Under the pieces are notes generated by a model. It saw only the letters and a list, made by a program, of their open reading frames with translations. It had not been told where the DNA came from and made no database searches. 63,729 nt of DNA from Duganella sp. (GTDB taxonomy: Bacteria > Pseudomonadota > Gammaproteobacteria > Burkholderiales > Burkholderiaceae_D): assembly GCA_026225475.1 (NCBI GenBank), contig JAMFSU010000140.1, positions 1-63,729 of the forward strand. Reading direction: 5' to 3'. The translations under genes were made by a program, and so were the position numbers. Shown one piece after another: positions 8,370 through 16,612 of this stretch (position 1 is the first letter of the stretch; every line of letters begins with the position of its first letter).

Positions 8370-9230
8370 ATGACGCCAACGCAACTGCGCGCCTTTCTGG
8401 CCGTGGCCCGCAACCGCGGTTTCAGCGCCGCTGCGCGCACCTTGGGCGTCAGTCAGCCGACCCTGACCTCGCAGGTGCAGACGCTGGAGCGGCAACACAA
8501 TGTGGAACTGTTTTACCGGCGCGGCAGGCGGCTCGACCTGACCGACACCGGCCAGCGCCTGTTGCCGATTGCACAAAAAATTGCTGAACTGGAACTAGAT
8601 GCCTACAACTTGCTGTACAACTCCGGTGCCCTCAATATTGGTCATCTCAAAATTGGTGCGGTCGGGCCGTTTCATGTCATCGAAATGGTCGATGCGTTTC
8701 GCCGTCGCTATCCCAATGTGGAGTTATCGATACGCATGGGCAACTCGGCCGAAACGCTGGCCGATCTTGAAAATTACGTCACCGATGTGGCCGTGCTGGC
8801 CAGTTTTTCTGACGATCCGCGCTTTGTGACGGTGCCGTATGCCGACCATGCGGTAGTGCTGTTTGCCCATGTCGATCATCCGTTTGCCCAGCGCGAATCG
8901 ATACGCTTGCAAGACTTGCACGGTCAGCCGATGGTCATGCGCGAGCAAGGTTCGACCACCCGGCTGGCGCTGGAAAAGGTGTTGAAGCAGGCGGAGGTGA
9001 TGCCGCGCGTGGTGATGGAAATCGGCAGCCGCGAAGCGCTGCGCGAAGCAGTGGCACGCGGTATCGGGTTGGGAACGGTGTCAGAGGCTGAGTTTGTCGC
9101 TGATCCACGTTTTCGGCTGGTACGCATCGAAGGTAATCCGGTGTCCACCCATACTTATCTGTATTGCCTCGCTGATCGCCAGGATAGCCGGTTGGTGGCG
9201 GCCTTCCTGCAACAAGTCGCGGCACTTTAG
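8370..9230 (+). CDS. LysR-family regulator of phosphonate genes
   Basis: The 286-residue protein has an N-terminal winged helix (MTPTQLRAFLAVARNRGFSAAARTLGVSQPTLTSQV, quoted in part) and a periplasmic-binding-protein-like effector domain from about residue 90. It is divergent from phnD, the usual arrangement for a LysR activator of a catabolic cluster, and resembles the LysR group associated with aminoethylphosphonate catabolism. It probably senses a phosphonate or its breakdown product. The inverted repeat just upstream of the ATG may be its binding site. Confidence 0.85.
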   Translation: MTPTQLRAFLAVARNRGFSAAARTLGVSQPTLTSQVQTLERQHNVELFYRRGRRLDLTDTGQRLLPIAQKIAELELDAYNLLYNSGALNIGHLKIGAVGPFHVIEMVDAFRRRYPNVELSIRMGNSAETLADLENYVTDVAVLASFSDDPRFVTVPYADHAVVLFAHVDHPFAQRESIRLQDLHGQPMVMREQGSTTRLALEKVLKQAEVMPRVVMEIGSREALREAVARGIGLGTVSEAEFVADPRFRLVRIEGNPVSTHTYLYCLADRQDSRLVAAFLQQVAAL

Positions 9231-9347
9231 TCAGGCTGGTCGCGATGCTGCAAGGCAGCATAAAGAAACGCCTGAATGGACGGGCAAACGGGCGTAAATC
9301 TGCTATCGTACATACGGTACTTTCTTGAACGGGACAAGGAGACAGGT

Positions 9348-9554
9348 ATGGATTTGGTAGAGAAATTCGACGCAAAGGGCAAGACTGGCGGCGCCTATCA
9401 TGTGGAGGTGTACCAAACGCCAATTGATGAGGCAGACAAAAGCGCCCCGGAAGGACTGAGGACGTACAAACTGGCCGACGGTCGTGCGCTTGATCCATTA
9501 TCCGACGCGAAATTCAAAATCGTCCAGACTGGTGAAAAGATCTACCGGCTGTAG
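9348..9554 (+). CDS. Small conserved protein, function unknown
   Basis: The 68-residue start is set by AAGGAGA seven bases before the ATG at 9348; longer in-frame readings upstream lack such a site. The product is hydrophilic with a beta-rich look (GGAYHVEVYQT, LRTYKLADGRALDPL, FKIVQTGEKIYRL) and no signal or membrane segment. A stem-loop follows at 9596-9616. It lies alone downstream of the LysR gene. No family is recognised with certainty. Confidence 0.65.
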   Translation: MDLVEKFDAKGKTGGAYHVEVYQTPIDEADKSAPEGLRTYKLADGRALDPLSDAKFKIVQTGEKIYRL

Positions 9555-9595
9555 ACCTTGCATTGACTTCTGGCGCAGTGACGACAGTACGACCG

Positions 9596-9616
9596 CGGCA
9601 GACCATGTGTCTGCCG
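9596..9616 (+). terminator. Stem-loop, possible terminator
   Basis: CGGCAGAC (9596-9603) and GTCTGCCG (9609-9616) form a perfect 8-bp stem with a CATGT loop, followed by TTATT. It sits about 40 bases after the small gene ending at 9554. The weak T-run makes strong intrinsic termination uncertain. A related stem with a better T-run occurs at 11598-11622. Confidence 0.5.
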
Positions 9617-9675
9617 TTATTCATTGGGCGCGCCAGCAAGCAGACATTGTTTGCGCGTAGCCTATTGCATCGCGC

Positions 9676-11421
9676 TTACCAGCCGATACAAGGTGTCTGC
9701 TTGAGCACATCCAACGTCCCTAGATAAGCCCAGTTAGCATCACTCTTTGTGCCTTCTGGGAAACTGCTACGATAAGCATCGCTGGTTAACGCCTTGAAAA
9801 ACCTGCTGTTATCAGGTCGCGAGTGATTCCAGCCATGCACGAATTGCCAGACTTTGCTAAGGTTAAATGTCTCATAACCGAAGTCGGTGAAAAGAAGGGC
9901 GTCACTACCCTGCAAAAACCTTCCGGTCAATCTGTTTCGCAACTGTATTTCACCGTGCTCGGTCTTGATTGGCCACCATTGCTGATAACCATTGCCTGGC
10001 GTGGGGTAATTGGTATAGACCTCGCCCTTGGCATTGCTGTCTAGCACGCGGCCAGTGGCACTTTGCTTGATGATGTACCAAGAATTAAATTCCGGCCAGC
10101 CGGCATAGGCTTTTTCGAACGTCCAGAGTTGGTAGGGGTTGCCATCAGTCCAGGATCTCAGATAACCCTCGCCGTTAGCGCTTGCATCCAGGTTCTTTTG
10201 CGATGTGCGTACTTGCCGTAAATTCCAGTGACTTTCGGGGATGAGCGGCGTGACATAGAGACTGCCGACAATGCCGAACGACCCAGGGGTCAGACAGATC
10301 GGCAATGCTTCCACGGCGGGAGATTCGTGCCGGACCGTTTCTTTGAGCGTGCCAGAGGCGCTATCATTGTTTGTCACGATCAACTTGCCATTGTCATAAG
10401 TGACTATGCTCACTTCTCCATTCAAAGCAGCACCGGAGCGAAAAACAGTGACATTGCCGAACAGTGCATGGTCAATGTATTGCACCTTGGTAAATACATG
10501 TCTGTGAGCGGTAAAGATCGCCAACGGTTTGAAGGTGTCGATGATCGCTCTAAATTGACGGGTGTTGTAATCGTCTGTCCAAGGGGGGAAGTTGTGGTCA
10601 TCCTGATGAAAATTGATAATAATGTCTTTCTTGCCGCGCAAGCGTGCCAGCCGCAGATCTTCGCGTAACCATGAGATGGAACTGCTGACCCACGCATAAC
10701 GCTCAGTCCACGCCGTCAGCGCTACGTGATAGCTTGGGAAGTTTTGTAATTGCACAAAATGGACGTCTTTGTAATCCCAGGAATAGGACATGCTGCCAGT
10801 CCAGTGGCTCGGTGACGTTGTAATCCAGTCCGTTGAGAATTGTGCAAGTGTTGATGAATAGTTGTGGAGCGCATTATTCATGCGATTGAGGGAGTTAAAT
10901 GCACAAGAATCTGCGCTCGGGAAAACAATGCCCTCAGTACAGTTATCCACATTGTTTTGATAATCGTGATTTCCCAAGCCAATGTAATAGGGGAAATAAA
11001 GTCGATTGTAGGTCGAAGCGAAGTTATTCCAGGAGTTGTTACGACCGAATTCCGTGATGTCACCGTTGACGATACCGAATTCTATTCCGCCAACCTTGTT
11101 GATTGCCGTCACTAACCTGTCATTGATGATTCGCCAAGCGTCACCATTCTTCGATTCGTCGTTGGGGTCGCCGACATCATTGGGTAAACGAAAAGCCTGG
11201 GGGTCCGAAAGCACGGCAAATTTAAAGACGTTATCGGCGGCAGGTGCCATGCCGGTTGCATCCCGCGACTGCATCTCCAGCGGCTTTCGCACCGAAGATT
11301 CGTCAGCACCATCACCAGCAGCAGTGGTTTGCGCATAGCCGGTGGCGGTCAACAGCAAGCCAACCAGCACGGCAAAACCCAACTGCAAAAATGGCTTTTT
11401 GTTAGCTATGGGGCTCTGCAT
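9676..11421 (-). CDS. Secreted calcineurin-like phosphoesterase with lectin-like tail
   Basis: The 581-residue protein has a signal peptide ending near ATGYA (residue 30). A metallophosphoesterase domain follows: LSDPQ (residues 72-75), NGDITEFG (119-126), GLGNHDY (148-154), NFHQDDHNF and TAHRHVF. The first motif has Gln where the family usually has His (DXH), so metal site 1 may be altered. From about residue 410, repeats with YQLWTF and YQQWWPI suggest a ricin-like beta-trefoil that could bind sugar. It probably acts on an extracellular phosphoester; the substrate is unknown. It is monocistronic. Confidence 0.8.
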   Translation of the reverse strand: MQSPIANKKPFLQLGFAVLVGLLLTATGYAQTTAAGDGADESSVRKPLEMQSRDATGMAPAADNVFKFAVLSDPQAFRLPNDVGDPNDESKNGDAWRIINDRLVTAINKVGGIEFGIVNGDITEFGRNNSWNNFASTYNRLYFPYYIGLGNHDYQNNVDNCTEGIVFPSADSCAFNSLNRMNNALHNYSSTLAQFSTDWITTSPSHWTGSMSYSWDYKDVHFVQLQNFPSYHVALTAWTERYAWVSSSISWLREDLRLARLRGKKDIIINFHQDDHNFPPWTDDYNTRQFRAIIDTFKPLAIFTAHRHVFTKVQYIDHALFGNVTVFRSGAALNGEVSIVTYDNGKLIVTNNDSASGTLKETVRHESPAVEALPICLTPGSFGIVGSLYVTPLIPESHWNLRQVRTSQKNLDASANGEGYLRSWTDGNPYQLWTFEKAYAGWPEFNSWYIIKQSATGRVLDSNAKGEVYTNYPTPGNGYQQWWPIKTEHGEIQLRNRLTGRFLQGSDALLFTDFGYETFNLSKVWQFVHGWNHSRPDNSRFFKALTSDAYRSSFPEGTKSDANWAYLGTLDVLKQTPCIGW

Positions 11422-11460
11422 ATCAAACTCCTGTCTAGTAAATTAGCACCATGCCCGCTG

Positions 11461-11622
11461 GTACTTTGCACGACAAGGCAAGCTTACGATGCGCCATAGC
11501 GGATGGCCCCCCCCAACGAGAGGGGGGAGCAAAGTACATCAGTGCGGGGAAGTTCGTCGGTCGACTCGGTGGCCTGTCACGGCGCAGCATGATCACGGCA
11601 GACCAGGCGTCTGCGGTTTTTT
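11461..11622 (+). ncRNA. Candidate structured RNA ending in a terminator
   Basis: No convincing coding frame is seen here. GTACTTTGC (11461-11469) pairs perfectly with GCAAAGTAC (11529-11537), enclosing a second hairpin of C-run (11507-11514) and G-run (11522-11527). Downstream, GCAGAC (11598-11603) pairs with GTCTGC (11609-11614) followed by GG and six T, an intrinsic terminator on the plus strand with no plus-strand gene before it. Together this looks like a small RNA or a leader element upstream of the XRE gene. Folding is visible; transcription is inference. Confidence 0.4.
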
Positions 11623-11676
11623 ATGGTGATGCAAGCGTGCACCGTTAACATTTAAAATCCAGTATACAAGAATAAT

Positions 11677-11696
11677 AAATCCCATATAATGGATTT
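11677..11696 (+). promoter_or_regulatory. Operator overlapping a -10 box next to the start codon
   Basis: AAATCC (11677-11682) and GGATTT (11691-11696) form a perfect dyad with an 8-base spacer, and TATAAT (11685-11690) lies inside it. The start codon follows at 11697, with no ribosome binding site. A third AAATCC half-site is at 11655-11660. If TATAAT is the -10 element, transcription starts at or next to the ATG, giving a leaderless message. The dyad is a likely autoregulatory operator of the XRE protein. Confidence 0.5.
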
Positions 11697-12287
11697 ATGG
11701 ATATCACCCACAAATTGGCTGTGCGATTGCGCGACTTGCGCAATGAACGCGGCTTGTCATTGGAAGTACTGGCCGAGCGCAGCCAGGTCAGCCGCTCGAA
11801 TATTTCATTGATCGAGCGTGGCGAGAGCAGTCCCACTGCGGTGGTACTCGATAAGCTGGCCAGTGCGCTGGGTGTGAGCCTGGCAACCTTATTTGAAAAC
11901 CGGGCGGCACCTGCAGAGGCGCCGTCACCATTGGCACGGGGCGCTAAGCAATCGGTCTGGACTGACCCCGCCTCGGGTTATACGCGGCGCCAATTGTCGC
12001 CACCACTGCCATCGCCGATCCAGTTGGTGGAGGTGCACTTTCCCGCAGGCCAGCGCGTCGCCTATGAATCCCCCCAGCGCGACAGTAACTGGTACCAGCA
12101 GATCTGGATGATCGAAGGCGCAATGCAAATCACGGTTGGCGACGACTGCTGGTCACTCTGCGCCGGGGATTGCCTGGCGATGCAGCTGGATCGACCGATC
12201 ATCTACGTCAATTCGACTGCGCAAGCAGCGCGTTATCTGGTGTCGCTGGCGACGCTGGTATTTGTCGCACCCAAGGAGAACCGATGA
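11697..12287 (+). CDS. XRE-family regulator with cupin sensor domain
   Basis: The 196-residue protein has an N-terminal helix-turn-helix (residues about 8-65, with SQVSRSNISLIERGESSP) and a C-terminal cupin barrel (about 105-190) that could bind a small ligand. This two-domain type regulates amino-acid, polyamine or drug-related genes. Its stop overlaps the start of the next acetyltransferase gene (ATGA), so the two are co-translated; the acetyltransferase may modify the ligand the cupin senses, which is inference. The ATG lies directly at the end of an inverted repeat with a TATAAT inside, suggesting a leaderless, self-controlled message. Confidence 0.85.
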   Translation: MDITHKLAVRLRDLRNERGLSLEVLAERSQVSRSNISLIERGESSPTAVVLDKLASALGVSLATLFENRAAPAEAPSPLARGAKQSVWTDPASGYTRRQLSPPLPSPIQLVEVHFPAGQRVAYESPQRDSNWYQQIWMIEGAMQITVGDDCWSLCAGDCLAMQLDRPIIYVNSTAQAARYLVSLATLVFVAPKENR

Positions 12288-12811
12288 GTAATACCTTCAG
12301 CGTCTGTTGTGTCAATGCCGATGACGCGCAGGCACAAGTGGAAGCACTGGCAGAGATATTGATCGATTGCGTGGCGCACGGCGCTTCGGTGAGCTTCATG
12401 CATCCACTGGCGAAAGATAAAGCCATCGCCTTCTGGCGCGACGTGGTAGATGCCGTAGCACGCGGCGAACGCAGCTTGTTGCTGGCGCAGCAAGCCGATG
12501 GTCGGCTACTCGGTACGGTGCAATTGATCCTGCATCAGCCTGAAAATCAGCCGCATCGTGCCGATGTGGCAAAGATGCTGGTGCGCAGTGACGCCCGCCG
12601 TCGTGGGGTCGGCCAGCGCCTGCTGCAAGCCGTCGATGCGGTCGCGTTGCAAGCAGCAAAGACGGTGCTGGTGCTCGATACGGTCACCGGTGGCGCGGGT
12701 GATCACCTGTACACGCAGTGCGGCTGGCAGCGCGTCGGTGATGTGCCGAACTATGCCTTGATGCCAGATGGCGCTTTTTGCTCGACCACGTACTTCTACA
12801 AGCATTTGTGA
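12284..12811 (+). CDS. GNAT-family N-acetyltransferase
   Basis: The 175-residue protein shows the GNAT acetyl-CoA loop VRSDARRRGVGQRLLQAV and a C-terminal strand ending in YTQCGWQRVGDVPNYAL. It begins within the XRE stop codon (ATGA) after GGAGAA, so it is the second gene of that operon. The substrate is unknown; the XRE-cupin partner suggests a small amine or drug. Assignment to GNAT is solid. Confidence 0.88.
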   Translation: MSNTFSVCCVNADDAQAQVEALAEILIDCVAHGASVSFMHPLAKDKAIAFWRDVVDAVARGERSLLLAQQADGRLLGTVQLILHQPENQPHRADVAKMLVRSDARRRGVGQRLLQAVDAVALQAAKTVLVLDTVTGGAGDHLYTQCGWQRVGDVPNYALMPDGAFCSTTYFYKHL

Positions 12812-12860
12812 TGTTCAGCCGATTTTTCCTGCATATCGACTCACTTTCTGGTTGTCCTTG

Positions 12861-13373
12861 ATGAATCCAATTCCTGTCAGTATTGCCGCCTTCACCGCCA
12901 ACGATGCCGAGGGCGTGGTGTCCCTGATCCTGCCGATCCAGCAACAGGAATTCGGCATCCCGGTGACGCTGGAAGAGCAAGCCGATCTGCTCGATATTGC
13001 GGGTTTCTACCAACACGGTTGCGGCAATTTCTGGGTCGCGGTGGCCGCTGGCCAGGTGGTAGGCAGTATCGCCTTGCGCGATATTGGCAATGGCTGCGCG
13101 GCCTTGCGCAAGATGTTTGTCGATCGCGCTTATCGCGGCGCCAGCCATGACGTGGCAGGCCGCTTACTTGCCACTGCGTTGCAATGCAGCCGGGAGCAGG
13201 GCGTGCGCGAGATCTATCTGGGCACCACGGCGCAGTTCCTGGCAGCACACAGGTTTTATGAAAAGAACGGCTTTGTGCAACTCGATAAAGTCAGCTTGCC
13301 CTCAGCGTTCCCGCTCATGAAAGTCGATAGCCGGTTTTATGTGTACCGCTTCGAATCGGCTTTGTCAGCCTGA
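12861..13373 (+). CDS. GNAT-family N-acetyltransferase (second copy)
   Basis: The 170-residue protein begins MNPIPVSIAAFTANDAEGVV and has the GNAT core KMFVDRAYRG...GRLLATALQCSREQGV and HRFYEKNGFVQLDK. It lies 50 bases after the first GNAT gene and probably shares its transcript, though the two proteins are not close copies. The acetyl-CoA loop is less canonical (RGASHDVAGRLL in place of RGXGXG), so donor binding may be altered. Substrate unknown. Confidence 0.8.
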   Translation: MNPIPVSIAAFTANDAEGVVSLILPIQQQEFGIPVTLEEQADLLDIAGFYQHGCGNFWVAVAAGQVVGSIALRDIGNGCAALRKMFVDRAYRGASHDVAGRLLATALQCSREQGVREIYLGTTAQFLAAHRFYEKNGFVQLDKVSLPSAFPLMKVDSRFYVYRFESALSA

Positions 13374-13382
13374 TCATGCGGC

Positions 13383-13979
13383 TTACCTGGGCTTGCCGTA
13401 ACCGCCTTCGATCCAGCGTTGGGCGTTTTCCGGATTGAGCTTGAAGGTGGCAGCTACCTGCACCTTGGCGATCAGCTCCTTGTTGTCATCCCAGGCTTTC
13501 AGGTCGGCATAAGGAAAATCGTCGTCAGGGATGATATCCAGTGTGACCTTGATGGTGCCGTTGGCACCGTCTATCCAGAGTGCCTTATGCAACTGCGCCT
13601 GCAACTGCTGCTCGCTGCGGCGGCGGAATTCGTTGGCGGTCTTGACCAGGGTGTAGAAGGCCGGCTTGTCCATCGGCTTGGGATTCTTCTTGTCGCGACC
13701 CATGGTCCAGGGGCCGATCAAGGTTGGTTCGCGTTCGCCGTCGCGCGTCATTTCCACCGCCCAGCCATCATCGTCGTCATTGCTGATCACGCGCGCGGTC
13801 CAGCCATCGTCACGCCAGAGGCGGGGCTCGTTGATGATCTCGACAGCGTTGCCATCATTGCTGGCAGGCTCTGCTTCGTCTTGCGCCTGAATAATCGCAG
13901 CGTCACCGTCATCGTCGGCAGGATGGTCGGCAGGAAACAGCAGGGGGATATCGGCTTGCATGGCGGTAGAATTGGACAT
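13383..13979 (-). CDS. Conserved hypothetical cytoplasmic protein
   Basis: The 198-residue protein has an acidic, probably disordered N-terminal third (rich in D, E and A to about residue 45). A more regular region from about 50 includes RLWRDDGWTARVISNDDDDGWAVEMTRDGE and a C-terminal LDIIPDDDFPYADLKAWDDN (each quoted in part). No signal peptide or membrane segment is seen. It is convergent with the second GNAT gene, with only nine bases between them. I do not recognise a family with known function; composition resembles small conserved proteins of related betaproteobacteria. Confidence 0.65.
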   Translation of the reverse strand: MSNSTAMQADIPLLFPADHPADDDGDAAIIQAQDEAEPASNDGNAVEIINEPRLWRDDGWTARVISNDDDDGWAVEMTRDGEREPTLIGPWTMGRDKKNPKPMDKPAFYTLVKTANEFRRRSEQQLQAQLHKALWIDGANGTIKVTLDIIPDDDFPYADLKAWDDNKELIAKVQVAATFKLNPENAQRWIEGGYGKPR

Positions 13980-14321
13980 GGTTAGCTGTGTTTATGTACA
14001 GTAGTTTTGGTGATGTTCGCCATCATAAAGCAATATTCGACACCGTGGTGCAACAACGTAAAAAATCATGCCGCGCAGGCAAGAACTGTTGCTCTTAGTG
14101 ACTGGCAGATTGATTTCCATGCAGGTCGATGCGACTGGGTAACATCTGCGCATGGGCGTGCGTTCTCACACAGGTCAACACACGGCAGTGGAATTGTAAG
14201 GATTCTCGCTTACAATCTCGGCACGCTGATTGAAGCAGCACAGGTCACCGAAAAAACTAATGATAACGACGGGGCAAACTTGAATGCATTCTTGGCCGAC
14301 CTTTCGTGTAATGACACTTCT
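13980..14321. other. Intergenic region with an inverted repeat
   Basis: No gene is supported here, although an open frame runs through it into the lipoprotein gene. A perfect dyad TTGTAAG (14194-14200) / CTTACAA (14209-14215) with an 8-base spacer lies about 107 bases before the lipoprotein start and may be an operator. No clear promoter or T-rich terminator is seen. Confidence 0.4.
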
Positions 14322-15875
14322 ATGATGATCAAACGAATGTTTCCACGCTCACTGATATCGCGCAGCACCACAATGATGCTGGTGGCGCTGTTGTTTGCCG
14401 GTTGTGCGGCGCCTACGGTCAAGTTGGAAGCAGAACGGCGCGAAACAATCAAGACCATTGCGATTCTGCAAATCAACCAACCGGCAACCGTCCGAATTTT
14501 TTCGCAATCAGGCGCGACTGCGATTGCTGGCGCCATTCCTGGTTTAGGTGTGCTCGGCGCGGCAATTGCAGGTGGCGTCTCTGGTGCAATTGCGGGCACC
14601 ACTGGCAAATCAGATGAAGGTGACTTCAACCGGCTGATTCCAGAATCCGACCGCCAGTATGCCGATGCCTTGACAACACACCTTGCAGCAGATCTGACTG
14701 CAAATGGATATACCGTCCTGGTGCAGCCAGGTGTGAAGCTGCCTTTGCTGCCAAATTCAAAAGAAGTCGACTATAAGGTGGTCGAAACGACAGCCGATGC
14801 GTTCGTCTATGTCACTTATCAGTATTTCGGTTACTTCTCGCCGCAGTTCAAGGATGAGTTTCGACCCAGAATCGACTTCACGGTGAAAGTCATTGACGCC
14901 AAAAGTAAGGAAGTAATTTTCAGCGACCGTTATTCATTGAGTGAAGTGAATAACGAAGCCAACGGGATTTCGTCGGTCGGTGCAGGAAAACTAGCCATTT
15001 ATCCAAACTCGGCCGAGTTAAAAAATCGTTCCGCCGCCGCTTATCAAGCCTTGCTCAAGTATCAGGCTTTCATCGCATCCCGCTTTGCCGGCAATTTCAT
15101 CGGTAAATGGGATGAAGCAACCGTGAAGACTCCGCTTATCCCTGGTGTTGCAGACGCGGCGCAAGCTCGCCCGGCTGTGGCAAAGGCGGCCCGCGTCGCA
15201 ACTGTGCCAGTACCGACCGGCGCAGTTGCCAATGTCGACGCTGTGCCTTATCTCAACGAGCGTGGCCGCAACGACTACCGCACCTGGCTGACGCGTCCAG
15301 ATCCCAAAGCCTTCGTGGTATCGTCGAACGGCCATCATGCCTATGCATTCAGCATTCATCCAAGGGATCCGGCACAACCAACAGACCCTACCGAGCGAGC
15401 ATTAAAGCTGTGCGCGGAGACTGCCAGGCAGCCATGTCAGGTTTATGCCGTCAATGAAGAGGTTGTTTGGGCCGGAGCGCTCGCTGTCACCGTGAAAACG
15501 CCAGTACCAGCATCGGTTGCGCCAGATTCGCCGTTGTTGAGTAATGTAAGCGCAGTGCCGTATCTGAGCGATGCTGGCCGCGAAGATTACCGGGCATGGT
15601 TGCGGCTGGCGAAGCCGAGAGCATTCGCACTGTCTGCCTCCGGTCATTATGCGCTTACCTCGGGCACCAAGCCCAAGGACCCCATGTTGCCCACGGATCC
15701 AGGCAAGCGGGCGCTCATGCTGTGTACCGCCGCTGCCAAGGAAGCTTGTCGGCTGTATGCAGTCAATGGTGAAGTCGTCTGGGATAAACTGATGGATGGC
15801 GCCAGCGCTACCGATGCTGCCGAGGCCGCCAGCGTTGCTCCATTGTTGCCGCCCGACGCCAGCGCTGCGCACTGA
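14322..15875 (+). CDS. Lipoprotein with two C-terminal tandem repeats
   Basis: The start at ATG 14322 places a signal peptide and lipobox LFAGC (cysteine at residue 28) at the front; the longer open frame upstream shows no coding features. The mature protein has a glycine/alanine-rich hydrophobic stretch (about residues 62-90: AGAIPGLGVLGAAIAGGVSG) that could insert in a membrane. A middle domain of about 200 residues follows. Two copies of an 80-residue unit lie at about 304-385 and 408-489, each with AVPYL, GR-DYR-WL, PTDP and YAVN-EVVW. No known domain is recognised for the repeats. Likely an envelope protein. Confidence 0.7.
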   Translation: MMIKRMFPRSLISRSTTMMLVALLFAGCAAPTVKLEAERRETIKTIAILQINQPATVRIFSQSGATAIAGAIPGLGVLGAAIAGGVSGAIAGTTGKSDEGDFNRLIPESDRQYADALTTHLAADLTANGYTVLVQPGVKLPLLPNSKEVDYKVVETTADAFVYVTYQYFGYFSPQFKDEFRPRIDFTVKVIDAKSKEVIFSDRYSLSEVNNEANGISSVGAGKLAIYPNSAELKNRSAAAYQALLKYQAFIASRFAGNFIGKWDEATVKTPLIPGVADAAQARPAVAKAARVATVPVPTGAVANVDAVPYLNERGRNDYRTWLTRPDPKAFVVSSNGHHAYAFSIHPRDPAQPTDPTERALKLCAETARQPCQVYAVNEEVVWAGALAVTVKTPVPASVAPDSPLLSNVSAVPYLSDAGREDYRAWLRLAKPRAFALSASGHYALTSGTKPKDPMLPTDPGKRALMLCTAAAKEACRLYAVNGEVVWDKLMDGASATDAAEAASVAPLLPPDASAAH

Positions 15876-15950
15876 TAGCCGACTTTTTCTGTGTCAGATA
15901 ACGCATCAAATAGACCAGGACATTTTGCGATTGCAGGTAAACTTGCGCCC

Positions 15951-16589
15951 ATGGAAATCGAACTCAAACTACTGATCGGCGCCGACGATGTTGCGCGTCT
16001 GCGTAACTTGCCTTTGCTGGCGCAATTGGCCACAGGTCCGGCCCACACCGAAACCTTGCTCAATACTTATTTTGATACGCCCGCATTGCATCTGAAGCAA
16101 CACCGCAGTGCCTTGCGCGTGCGCAAGGCTGGCAGCAAGTGGCTGCAAACCTTCAAGGGCGGCGGCCGCGTCGATGGCGGCTTGCATCAGCGTCATGAAT
16201 GGGAAGGCGAAGTCGCCGGGGCGCAACTGGAATTGCCCAGCCTGTTGGCGCAAATCGACAATCCAGCCGCGCTAGCCATCCTGGCCGAGCCGGGCTTGTT
16301 GCAACAATTGCAGCCGGTATTCACCACCGATTTTGAACGCACCACCTGGCTGCTGCATCTGGCGCCGGCAACGGTGGTCGAACTGGCACTGGATCAGGGT
16401 GCGGTGCGCGCTGGCAGCGCCAGCCTGCCTATTTGTGAAATTGAACTGGAGTTGAAGTCGGGTGAGTTACAGGTCTTGCTGGATTTTGCAGAGCAACTGA
16501 AGCAGTTGGTTCCATTGCAAGCCAGCGATATCAGCAAGGCGCAACGTGGTTTCGCCTTGCGTGATCCGAGCCGCGATCCTTCTTTGTAA
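15951..16589 (+). CDS. CYTH-domain (triphosphate tunnel) enzyme
   Basis: The 212-residue protein opens with MEIELKLLIG, the ExExK motif of the CYTH fold, followed by NTYFDTPALHLKQHRSALRVRK and LQTFKGGGRVDGG, whose basic residues bind a triphosphate. Starting at ATG 15951 puts the motif directly at the N-terminus; a GTG at 15891 would add 20 residues with no family match. Members cleave inorganic triphosphate or thiamine triphosphate, or make cAMP. There is no CHAD domain. Inorganic triphosphatase is the likeliest activity, not proven. Confidence 0.82.
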   Translation: MEIELKLLIGADDVARLRNLPLLAQLATGPAHTETLLNTYFDTPALHLKQHRSALRVRKAGSKWLQTFKGGGRVDGGLHQRHEWEGEVAGAQLELPSLLAQIDNPAALAILAEPGLLQQLQPVFTTDFERTTWLLHLAPATVVELALDQGAVRAGSASLPICEIELELKSGELQVLLDFAEQLKQLVPLQASDISKAQRGFALRDPSRDPSL

Positions 16590-16612
16590 GCTGCCGTTGC
16601 GGCAGCTTACAA
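16584..16612. terminator. Shared bidirectional stem-loop between convergent genes
   Basis: TTGTAAGCTGCCG (16584-16596) and CGGCAGCTTACAA (16600-16612) form a perfect 13-bp stem with a 3-base loop. Each arm carries the last Leu codon and stop (TTG TAA) of one of the two convergent genes, the CYTH gene and ftsK. No strong T-run follows, but the stem can act in both directions. Confidence 0.65.

Noticed and set aside
14007..14321. N-terminal extension of the lipoprotein frame
   Set aside because: A clean signal peptide starts at 14322; the upstream part lacks coding character and holds an inverted repeat.
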